In this document: piece after piece, positions 11,301 through 19,094 of the stretch
How positions within the stretch are numbered: the stretch's first letter is position 1
Layout: each line of letters starts with the position of its first letter
DNA from: Dactylonectria macrodidyma
Lineage: Eukaryota; Ascomycota; Sordariomycetes; Hypocreales; Nectriaceae
DNA: 64,000 nt
NCBI GenBank assembly: GCA_020744425.1
Contig: JAGMUV010000041.1
Location: 1 to 64,000 of the forward strand
Direction of reading: 5' to 3'
Translations under genes and position numbers: made by a program
Notes under the pieces: generated by a model
Databases searched by the model: none
What the model was told of the DNA's origin: nothing
Seen by the model: the letters and a program-made list of their open reading frames with translations, nothing else

Positions 11301-13572
11301 ACCTCTGGGCGAACCACCAATCCTTCCGACGCCGGACCCAACACCACAGCTGGTCAGTAGGGACGCCTCACCAGCTTTCGGGTCAACCGGCTCGAACACT
11401 TCAACACCAGACCCGCCGTTGCAAACAGACCCGAATTCACCTGCCCAACGGTCCGTGGCTGGTCCAGACAGTGACCTTGACGAATATCATGGCCCTCCGA
11501 TGCAAAGATCAGCTGCCCCATCGCCAGACAGCCGATTCGAAGACATCGAGCCAAGTCATGCCATTCCAAGTTCAACTGAGTCACGCGATCTTAGTCCTGA
11601 AGGAGTCACCCGGGACACGATCGTAGTTCAACCGCTGAACCCACGCCGGCGACCTTCCCCAGAAGGCAATAGCATGCAACCGGACAAGCAGCCGTCAGGT
11701 GACCAAACAACTCCTGAAGCTCGCGGCACAACGCGCACACGCCGCAGCCAAAAGGAACTCTACGGTGACCAACCGACTCGCAAGAGTGACCGGACACCAA
11801 AGCCAAATCGGAAGTATGATGATAACGTGCACAGCGTTTTCACTACCCAGCTTCCAACCGATCAACATCCAGAGGGAAACCTCGCAACATTTCATAGCGT
11901 CTTTCTCGCCGCAGCCTCCAAGACGGCACGAGATCATCGATTTCACCGGGATGAACTTGTACGACTTCCCAAACGATATCAGGATCTAGAAGACCACCCA
12001 ATGGGCTCAGAATTCAAAGCAGCCATAAGAAAGGAATTACACGATCTCCTCCGACGAGGCACCTGGAGACTGGTCGAACGCGATAAAGCTCGTGGACTAC
12101 CCCTTCCGCTGAAGTGGGTATTCACCTATAAATTCGATCAAGATGGCTACCTCCAAAGGTGCAAGGCTCGCGTCTGTGTCCGTGGGGATCTCCAAGATGA
12201 CGATGGCGGACTGGAAACTTATGCCGCCACGCTTGCAGCAAAGACCTTCAGGATCATGATGGCAACAGCGGCACGATTCGATCTCGAGATTCGACAATTC
12301 GACGTTGGGAACGCATTCCTCTACAGCGACCTCAAGAAGGACCAACCCGTCTACGTTCAGCTTCCCAAGGGATATGTGGAACTTGGTTTCCTGAAGCCAG
12401 GGGAAACGTCAACCATGATCGCGGAACTCGACAAGGCCCTCTACGGTCTTCGCGAGGCTCCACTCCTTTGGTATAACGAGATTTCTGAGGCGCTCAAGGA
12501 AGCAGGGATTGATCGCACGGATGAAGAACCCTGCGTCTTTACCAATGGCAAGATCCTAGTTCTCGTCTATGTTGACGATATCCTGATCCTCAGCCCACGG
12601 CAAGAGAAGCAGGTGGTAGACAACCTCGTTCAACATCTCCAATGCAAATACAACCTGCGCGAAGAAGAGTTCAAATGGTATCTTGGCATCAGAGTTATTA
12701 GGGATCGACCAAATCGGAAGATCTACCTCTGCCAAGACGCTTACGTTGAGAAAATCGCACGAAAATTCAAGCTCTGCGATTCAAAACTTCGAGTGCCATC
12801 GATCCCGATCACAACGATCCCTCTTGTCAAATATGACGGACAGGCCACCAAGGAAGAAGTCAAAGCGTATCAAGAACGCGTTGGGTCTTTGATGTATATC
12901 GCAGTTATGACCAGACCGGACATAGCGCGAGCAGCAGCCCAGCTTGCAAGGTTCTTGACAAACCCATCGCCTGAACATCTTGCTGCAGCCAACCAATGCA
13001 TTCGTTACCTCTACGCGACGAGATTCCTTGCCATCATCTATGATGGGATGCACGCAGGAGAGGCTCTTGTGATCGCAAGTGATGCGTCATTTGCAGATGA
13101 TATCGAGACCCGACGCTCATCGCAGGGATATGTCATGACACTGTTCAACGGACCGGTCGTATGGAAGGCTGGTCTCCAAGACACAGTCACGACTTCGACA
13201 ACTGAAGCAGAAATCTTGAGCCTAGAGAGAACAGCCAAAGAGAGCTACGCCCTAGACCGCCTTCTCAGGGATATCTCTCTTGATCTTGGACCACTTAAGA
13301 TATACTGCGACAATCTTCAGTCGATCCGACTTGTGGTTGAGGAGAACCAGAGAATTACGACGAAGTTGCGACATGTTGACGTCCAGAACATGTGGCTGAA
13401 GCAGGAATTCAAGAAAGGTAGATTTCTGGTGGAATACCTCAAGACTGATCAAATGCCAGCAGACGGCTTGACGAAAGCTCTGTCCAGATCTAAGTTTGAG
13501 CACTTCCGCTCAATGCTGAATTTGGTCGATATCAAGAGGGAGGTGGGCTTGGGAGACCAAGCTATGCAATAG
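8392..13572 (+). CDS. Copia Gag-Pol polyprotein
   Basis: A single frame of 1726 residues with no stop or frameshift between Gag and Pol. In order there are a Gag-like region (to about 380), an aspartic protease with DCGATTHI at about 395 (Cys where DSGA is usual), a GAG-pre-integrase motif WHLRSCHAG at about 571, a retroviral integrase with Asp in FIDIFEF (about 633), Asp in RIDNE (about 694) and Glu in GGAERPGG (about 736), a reverse transcriptase with KALYGLREAP and YVDD (about 1393), and RNase H with ASDASF (about 1564) and TSTTEAE (about 1604). The order integrase before reverse transcriptase defines copia. No classical CCHC knuckle was seen in Gag. Confidence 0.95.
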   Translation: MTAKSEVALSRPSEWTAWYDDFVSRAETSKIFDFVDPDKDAPILEEPKEPMTSEEMLGLLNKAAYKAWTHATQQNAAVAGPRPEPATDLTDGQWTRLTRLQSEYKVQLATFANRQRAYAELAVWVRSTVDKTYLGNTTSKSDLRTIVRDLRSSLAPSEDEQKEEARLRYRQVLAQTKRVKPEDWLVAWSKAKLEGERHKIAELEGQSAINDFLAATSAFDSTWASQQKVQIMNSKKFGLKMDVTLRALGELFHEQVRSTRMTSKLTDSVFAVSDAAQSHCPCGLPSSKHRWKPVDCAAVQIATNGESKDGRHVKSSRVKTCKEALKQAKWKNLVDTVKGSAATAKSDQPEDKGNPRKHGDFAGLTIDANGLSSGTSDSVFAALREKHPLYNSTIYDCGATTHIVNDKSLLTDVREAVETDYVMIGEGSLKVEARGIRRMENVLDGEDGRNTRALVLLDVAYVPRFHTNIISAKKLARKGLWHCGFDNTLRMGTYDDNDILCRLTDQYDLDVVEYKPVSRSYFKLPQSLISVFNAFQDVFSSFQADRLKPRRQRMATSRVPAPPRLDSSEIWHLRSCHAGPQALEQLVLQTKGVRIKGPTTVQCTACGTGKATEIISRRESPNRSRQPFYRIFIDIFEFPAAYNGHRYVLLITDEFSGMMFSWSLASKTEVSKIIKNFEARVKRHTGASICKIRIDNERAVINLPFQRDSEFQIWATEVGMEIELPPTHTKEPTGGAERPGGINQLRMRCMIGLLPQDLWPEFYRAAVWIHNILPSRRNEWMSPKEKMDRWFHQHFRWYRPPNVDFDATKDLRPDWRGIYAYGCKAYPLNSRYKAGKDINQFKLGPRAHVGYLVGYHASNIYRIWVPKLNQVILSRDVRFNEEEFFDPEKEEQLETEAVVEYRPTLQALEPLPRRDWDTILDEFLYEFDDHILGFNPDGSNSGVEDARGATSGAADSTSQPVQPLSQRLLTPLGEPPILPTPDPTPQLVSRDASPAFGSTGSNTSTPDPPLQTDPNSPAQRSVAGPDSDLDEYHGPPMQRSAAPSPDSRFEDIEPSHAIPSSTESRDLSPEGVTRDTIVVQPLNPRRRPSPEGNSMQPDKQPSGDQTTPEARGTTRTRRSQKELYGDQPTRKSDRTPKPNRKYDDNVHSVFTTQLPTDQHPEGNLATFHSVFLAAASKTARDHRFHRDELVRLPKRYQDLEDHPMGSEFKAAIRKELHDLLRRGTWRLVERDKARGLPLPLKWVFTYKFDQDGYLQRCKARVCVRGDLQDDDGGLETYAATLAAKTFRIMMATAARFDLEIRQFDVGNAFLYSDLKKDQPVYVQLPKGYVELGFLKPGETSTMIAELDKALYGLREAPLLWYNEISEALKEAGIDRTDEEPCVFTNGKILVLVYVDDILILSPRQEKQVVDNLVQHLQCKYNLREEEFKWYLGIRVIRDRPNRKIYLCQDAYVEKIARKFKLCDSKLRVPSIPITTIPLVKYDGQATKEEVKAYQERVGSLMYIAVMTRPDIARAAAQLARFLTNPSPEHLAAANQCIRYLYATRFLAIIYDGMHAGEALVIASDASFADDIETRRSSQGYVMTLFNGPVVWKAGLQDTVTTSTTEAEILSLERTAKESYALDRLLRDISLDLGPLKIYCDNLQSIRLVVEENQRITTKLRHVDVQNMWLKQEFKKGRFLVEYLKTDQMPADGLTKALSRSKFEHFRSMLNLVDIKREVGLGDQAMQ

Positions 13573-13645
13573 GATGATGGTGATTTTATGGCTGGTTGTG
13601 ATAGCTTCTAGCAGCGTCGACTTGATCACTCAACGCTGGGGGGTG

Positions 13646-13912
13646 TGTCGCATATCAAGCCCCGGCCCCACTAGAGCAGCTGCCGTCGAAATGAGGCAAG
13701 GATCACGATCATCGTGAACTTGTTCACGATGAGAGTGAACGACCACAATTAGCGTCAAGCAGCAGGCTGCTGCCTAAACAGCCAACGCTTTCATTTGTGT
13801 ATAAAAGAGCTGCACGGCTCAGTGCATCTTGGCATTGAGTTCTTGCTCCTTAGATAATTCTCATCAATTGACCGATGCCAACAATGATCCCTGTGGAGCC
13901 AATTGTCTGACA
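13646..13912 (+). repeat. 3' LTR of copia element
   Basis: 267 bp, the same as the 5' LTR base for base as far as I can read. It follows the polypurine tract and is followed by the target duplication CATTG. Confidence 0.95.
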
Positions 13913-14462
13913 CATTGAATATACCAGTATTGTCCTTGCACTTCTTGCACGCCTTCTTGTCCTCGAGTTCCTCGCCGTACATGAATTTGACCAGGGAATC
14001 GTCAGCTTGAGGGCGTGTGAGCGACATCACAGGCATGACTTTGCCCGCCTTGGTCTGTCGAGGGCGGAGCGTAATGAATCGGCGCATCTATTCCACAGTT
14101 AGGCACATACAGAGCTGTACGGGTTCGATCGAATGGATACTCACCGAAAAATCTGCGTTGGGTTCGAAAATGATAGCGGCCTTGGCAGTAAATGCGTTCT
14201 TGGCCTCGTAGAACCACCGAGCGGTCGTGTGCTCGGGCGACATGTCGAGCGCGTCGATGTTTTCCTCGGATGGGATCGGGACGCCGTCGAGATCGGTGGG
14301 CAGCGCGAAAGTAACGGTGGACGCCATTGTTTGGTGCGGTACAGGCGTGTACGAACGTGTATGCGCGAAGTCGTGGTGTTGTGCGATCGTGAACGTGGAG
14401 CTGCGGCAGGCGATGTTGAGCGATGTTTGGCGATGTTTGGTCGCGTATGAGCCTATAGACAA

Positions 14463-14852
14463 AGTTCAAAAAAAAAAACAAAAAAACAACAAAAAAAAAT
14501 ATGTAGCACGAAGAGTTTCAATTGCGCGCCCTAAAAAAAGAAAAATCTTTATACACCTGCTTTACAGCTGTAACGGTCTGTACACGACTGTAAATGGGTG
14601 TATTCAAATTATCGCCAATGCTGCAATTGGAGTACGTTGACGTCATATATTCGGTTTGAAGGATATTAAATATGTGAACAGGCCTGTACACGTCTGTATT
14701 CAATATGTGATCGGGCCTGTACACGCCTGTAGTGTGCAGCTAGTGAGATTTGGGTTTTGAGACAGTGAGCCCTACAGTCAACCGTACCTACGAACATTAG
14801 CACTAAAAGAGGCCCTAAATTATAGCGCACTTAGCCCACTAGTTAGCCATAA
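14463..14852. repeat. Spacer with poly-A tracts and degenerate 30-bp repeat
   Basis: Upstream of the DUF3716 gene. It starts with A-rich runs (14468-14500). From about 14560 to 14740 the motif CTGTACACGNCTGTA occurs three times, spaced irregularly, the last two in similar flanks (AATATGTG, GGCCTGTACACG). No gene is visible. Confidence 0.5.
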
Positions 14853-17033
14853 TATCTCTTCGGCTGCTAAAAACCTCCACGAAGTCACGAGCCCCACATG
14901 ACCCTGCGATGACGAGAGTACAAGCGGGGTACCCAAAGTTCCCCTTATGAAGCATTTGCTAGCAAAACACCATACAAATCATTTTGAAGAGAACAATGAC
15001 TTCCCAATCAATTCCTGAAGAGGCGCAGGCACTCAATGCCTTCGACGACAAGAGCTTTATCAAGAAAAAGCACAGCTATCCAGTGGGGCCCAATGAATCC
15101 ACCCAGGCGCCGGTTTTTCCGGCCGATACGACCCGCGGCCATAGCTTCGAGCCATTCCACATAGAAGCTCGCGACCTTCACATCAACCAACTGCCCCATA
15201 CGCCGCTGCAGCTATTCCAGCTTTTCCTGCCTATTTGGCTCGTTGAGAAATGGATTCACTACAGTAATAGCTGGGTCGCTAGTTTGATCGCAAAGGGCGT
15301 AACTGACAGCTGGAATGACGAGCTGAAGCCAAAGTCAAGGGTTTGGAGCTAGGGGCAAGGGATCACTGTTGCAGATGTATACATATGGTTTGGCATGCTG
15401 ATTTACATAGGAATTCATAAGGAAAGAAGGTTCGAAAGCCACTGGAGTACCCCAAAGCTGGGGAAGCAAGGCGCTCTTCACTCTATCCTTAAGTTCATGC
15501 CTCTATCGAAGTTTCAGCTTATCCACCGCTATCTCCGTCCCTTTGACCACACTAAGATTGACGAGACTGCGCCTCTTCCTAAGGTCTTCCAAGCTGCTGA
15601 AGAGTGGTCTGACCTTATCCAGCAAGTGTCACTCCAGCTTTTTCAACCAGGCACTTATCTCGCTGTAGATGAGTGTATGATCCGCTACACAGGCAAATCA
15701 GAAGAGACGGCTACGTTAAAGAATAAGCCCGTGAAGCTAGGTTTCAAGATATGGGTCGTCGCACAGAAGGGCTTTTTCCTTAGGTGGCTGTGGCACCTTA
15801 AGAACGCTAAGTACGGCGCTGTTGGCATTGAACCCGCGAAGACGAGGGCCTCGAGAGGGCGCGGCAAGAAGCAGGAAGAAGGCAGCGATATAATCCCCCT
15901 GAACTCGACTCAGAGCGTCGTTGTTGCCCTATGTAATCTGCTGCCAAAGCAGACATATCACGTCGTCGTGGATAACCTCTTCTCCTTAGCAGGTCTCTTC
16001 CGCAGCCTTCGCACACACGGCCACGGTGCTACAGGCACAGCTCGCCCTAATTGTGGCATCCACAAGGAGCTCAAGGCAGATAAAAAGAGGGATAAGGATA
16101 GCGGAAAATCAGGTTACGAATATAACGAGGTCAAGGTCATTACGACTGCTGACAATCAGGTAGGAAGCCACGATAAGATTCTATGCAAATCTCTTACTAA
16201 CTTGTCTTCTTCTTCTCTTTATAGGTCAACCAAATCGCTTGGAAGGACAACGCCCTCGTGCTATTCCTGACAACCGTATTCAAGGGCGATGAGCGTACCT
16301 CGCGGAAGAGGAAGAGGCTGTCAACAGACCATCCACGAGCATGGCCGGTACAGCGTTTTTTTGGTAAGGAAGCCGTGAAGGAAGTCAACATTCCTACCGT
16401 AGCAGCTTTCTATAACGATGAGATGAATCATGTTGATCGAGGCGATTAACTAAGGGCATATCTAGGCTATGACCACTCCCTTCGCTGCGGCGCTTGGCAG
16501 GCTCTTACGTGGACCTTCCTCTTTGAAGTCATTCTAGTTAATACCTATCTTCTGTAGCTACACGGCCAGCCGGATTGGGCAAAGTATATAGATCAACAAG
16601 AGTGGAGGGAGTGCATTTTTAACGCCTTGTTTAACTTCTATTCTGAAGAAAGCGATTCTAGGAAGCATTACCGGACTGGGGTCGAGCTTGATACTCAAGT
16701 GAACACAGCGATCGGGGCATCAATCATGTCAACCGGGGGGTAAAATCGGATTGCCTAGCTTGTCAGGGCTTTTAACAGGGGCAGCCTAGGTCAAGGGGCC
16801 AGAAAAGAAGCCCCTTAGTGGAGGTAACAGGCAATACGAGGAAGAAGCGCGGCGGGCAGACTTGGTACGGATGTAAGTTGTGCAATGTTGCGATTTGTAA
16901 CAACCAAAATTGCTGGGACTTCTATCACAGGCCAATTTACTAGGAAAAAGAAGTACCTTTCATTTGGCTCATTTTAATTGGCTCGAGACCCCTGTCGTGA
17001 CCACAGTGGAGGTTTTTAGCAGCCGAAGAGATA
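14853..17033 (+). mobile_element. piggyBac-type element 1
   Basis: A 2181-bp element bounded by 28-bp perfect inverted repeats at 14853-14880 and 17006-17033 (outer end TATCTCTTCGGCTG). Similarity of the inner ends goes on with mismatches. TTAA target duplications, usual for piggyBac, are not seen (ATAA on the left, GGTT on the right). Confidence 0.85.
14996..16943 (+). pseudogene. piggyBac transposase (DDE_Tnp_1_7), several stops
   Basis: This encodes a cut-and-paste transposase related to the intact copy at 27105-29104. Exon 1 is 14996-16159; a 65-nt intron (GTAGGA donor, TATAG acceptor) leads to exon 2 from 16225. Catalytic-type aspartates are visible in LAVDECMIRY, HVVVDNLF and NHVDRGD. 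A C-terminal Cys-rich finger (CKLCN, CNNQNCW) is present. Stops lie at 15350, 16447, 16555 and near 16741, and a frame change lies near 16740. Where the intact copy allows comparison, stops replace Trp (15350) and Gln (16447, 16555), all explained by C-to-T at CpA. The enzyme is dead. Confidence 0.85.
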
Positions 17034-17374
17034 GGTTGTCACGGGCCAGATGAGATGTCAGAGGCCAAAAGCCACAAGAAGGGTCTATGGGGTCCCAACT
17101 GCAGAAATCCACCGTCACACAGTGGCGGCCGCGCCTAACAGCCACAAGGTCGCAGCCACGTCGCAGGTTTGCCAGAGCTGGGTTTCAGCTAGCCAGTGGC
17201 TGAGGGAGTTATGAAACACGGGCTAAGCGCAACCGGCCGGATCCGAGAGCTCCGACCGGGTTACCCGGCCGGGCCGGAGTCTCAGGCTTAAGAAGACAAA
17301 TCAAACTAGCTAGACCTAAGTAGCTAAGCTACAGCTAGCTAGCTAGGGTATGGGAAGGAGGGATACTAGACCTG
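17034..17374. other. Unassigned spacer, possible old LTR edge
   Basis: No frame or domain is visible. The segment starts close to TGTCACGGGCC, which resembles the start of some fungal gypsy LTRs, and ends in a run of AGCTAGCT-type repeats (17320-17346). The LTR reading is weak. Confidence 0.3.
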
Positions 17375-18105
17375 TGTCGCATATCAAGCCCCGGCCCCAC
17401 TGGAGCAGCTGCCTAAACAGGCAATGTTTTCATTTATGTATCTCCTTGACCTCGAAATTATTACGTTTTTAGCGGACCCACTTTTGACTTTCGGTACATG
17501 ACCCCTTCGGTGTCATGGCTGGGATAAACCAACTACGAGTTAGAATAGATTTCGAAAGTGCCTGTATTTCGAGATCTTCGAGGGGTTCGGTCGGCAGGTA
17601 GCGCTTCGAAACAGCGGGCTGGCAGGTCCTGGAGAATCTACCCCTTCACAGAACTTAACCCACTTGAGAGTACATCTCACGAAAACGTGGCTTTTGTGCC
17701 TTCTGCTCTTCAAAATGACAAAACATGTCACTAAATCAACCACAACTAGTAAAACGACCATCTCAGAAACACTTTGTTATTACGGGGTGCCAAGAATGCG
17801 GCGTCGCGTTGTGTAGTAGTAATTCGAAGAGGAACTGATAGAATCAATGGCATTCGGAAGGTTGACTTTCACTCGTGTTTGGCTTGTGGTTGTACGTACC
17901 ATTTTGTACCGGTGGGTCTATGACAAGGATTATGGCCCATCTGATTGGCCCCAAGCCTTGTGGCTGAAAAACGTAATAATTTCGAGGTCAAGGAGATAAA
18001 GAGCAACGTGACTCACTGAATCCAGTCATTGAGTTCTTGCTCCTTAGATAATTCTCATCAATTGATTGGTGCCAACAATGATCCCTGTGAGCCAATTGTC
18101 TGACA
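17375..18105 (+). mobile_element. Diverged solo LTR of the copia family, interrupted
   Basis: The outer parts match the copia LTR at 7939-8205: TGTCGCATATCAAGC at the left and the region ending CAATTGTCTGACA at the right. About 75 bp between two GCAGCTGCC-like repeats is missing compared with the young LTR. A 556-bp TIR element sits inside near the former TATA box. No internal retrotransposon sequence lies between the halves and no clean 5-bp target duplication was found. Confidence 0.8.
17441..17996. mobile_element. 556-bp TIR element nested in the solo LTR
   Basis: Terminal inverted repeats of about 29 bp start TCTCCTTGACCTCGAAATTA. They are flanked by TA on both sides (17439-17440 and 17997-17998), and removing the element restores the LTR sequence. 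A TA duplication points to the Tc1/mariner/pogo superfamily. No transposase is encoded, so it is non-autonomous. Confidence 0.85.
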
Positions 18106-18495
18106 CCTCTGCCATTTAAAGAGATCTCTATGACGCCTTATAAACGTCTTAGCCCAGTCATAGGAAGCTAACATATCCGCACGACCCGTGGCTTTGAGGA
18201 TAACATTCGCGTGGTGTTGAAGAGCCCGGAGTTGTATGTGGTGTCCTATGTCACCTGGCGGTAGGCCCAGCAGAGTATTGATTTCTCCTATTCTGTCTTT
18301 AAAAGCGTGCGGTTACCGCCATTTTCGCTGCATGACTTGGCGCCGAGAAGACGCCCGCGCAGCCTATAATATGGGACCTTCAATTCGTCAGATGCTTTCT
18401 TGACGGAGCGATAAAAACCGGCTTATAACTCCCTGGCCGCGATGGTGCGTTCCTCGATATCCTCAATATTAAAGCGTAAAAAGTTAGGCTTCCCG
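18106..18495 (-). pseudogene. Fot1/pogo-type transposase N-terminal fossil
   Basis: On the minus strand the frame reads FNIEDIEERTIAARE, VKKASDELKVPYYRLRGR and later AKTFIRRH in another frame. This is the helix-turn-helix (psq/CENP-B type) start of fungal Fot1-like transposases. Several stops and frame changes break it, and the DDE core is absent. It directly follows the solo LTR. Confidence 0.6.
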
Positions 18496-19094
18496 GTGGC
18501 CAGGTTGATCCATTTTTATATTATGAAATCTTCAGAAGATTCCCTACTTATTATCGTCGTCGTATCGCAAATTAATACACAACTGCAATAGTTGTGGTCG
18601 AGTTACTCAGAAGTGTTCAAGGTGGGTGATATCGCAAAAGCGGGATAGCTTCAATCAGGGTGGGGTCGAGCATGTAAACAAATCGTTGTACGTGGGATTA
18701 TATATTAAAAACATGGTACCTTAGGTTTAGTGGGGCACCTATATAAATATAGGTACCTCGGTTTTTTCTTCGCGAATCAACCCTCCATTTGCTAGTCAGA
18801 TCACCCTCCTACCGGAGGTACGGAGGTCAGGGGATGGGCGATTTAGAGACCCCCACAGTATTCAATTACCCAAATCGATCCAAATCGATCCAAACCAAAT
18901 CAAATTGATCATTTTCGTATCCAAACAAATCAAATTGGGGGCTGGAGTTTGATTGATTTATTTGTTTGCAAGCCTGCAGGAAAATCGATTCATACGGGGC
19001 AATTCGGGATGTGGCAAGCAGCGGTAAACAGGAGATGCCGTCTGAGAACTACGATTCAGTAGTCAAGTCGATCATATCGCTGTCAAAGCTAGAG
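18496..19094. other. Spacer with CAAATCAAAT-type hAT terminal debris
   Basis: No gene is visible. At 18865-18970 there are repeated AAATCGATCCAAA and CAAACAAATCAAATTG motifs, like those at 55845-55985 and 57516-57640 next to a hAT transposase remnant. A small palindrome around TAGGTACCT lies at 18740-18765. Confidence 0.4.

Larger units (their letters stand above)
7939..13912 (+). mobile_element. Ty1/copia LTR retrotransposon, complete
   Basis: A 5974-bp element with two 267-bp LTRs, a primer binding site, one long polyprotein frame and a G-rich polypurine tract (GGGGGG at about 13638-13643). It is flanked by the 5-bp target duplication CATTG (7934-7938 and 13913-13917). The LTRs look identical on direct reading, so insertion is recent and the element may still be competent. 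Confidence 0.97.
7560..14327 (-). pseudogene. DUF3716-type gene split by a copia element
   Basis: Removing the retrotransposon leaves a three-exon gene: 14327-14145, 14087-13913 continuing at 7933-7850, and 7792-7560. Introns are 57 nt each (14144-14088 and 7849-7793) with GTGAGT and GTAAGT donors and CTAAC/GCTAAT branches. The sum is 675 nt, a 224-residue protein with no internal stop. The middle holds the DUF3716 cysteine cluster: ACKKCKDNTGIF, then PGCASYHYGG and HCSL. The C-terminal third is Ser/Lys-rich with a basic block (KRQKKKK) that could be a nuclear signal. DUF3716 is a fungal domain of unknown function, probably zinc-binding. The insertion falls between the first cysteine pair and the rest of the cluster, so the domain is destroyed. 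Confidence 0.85.
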
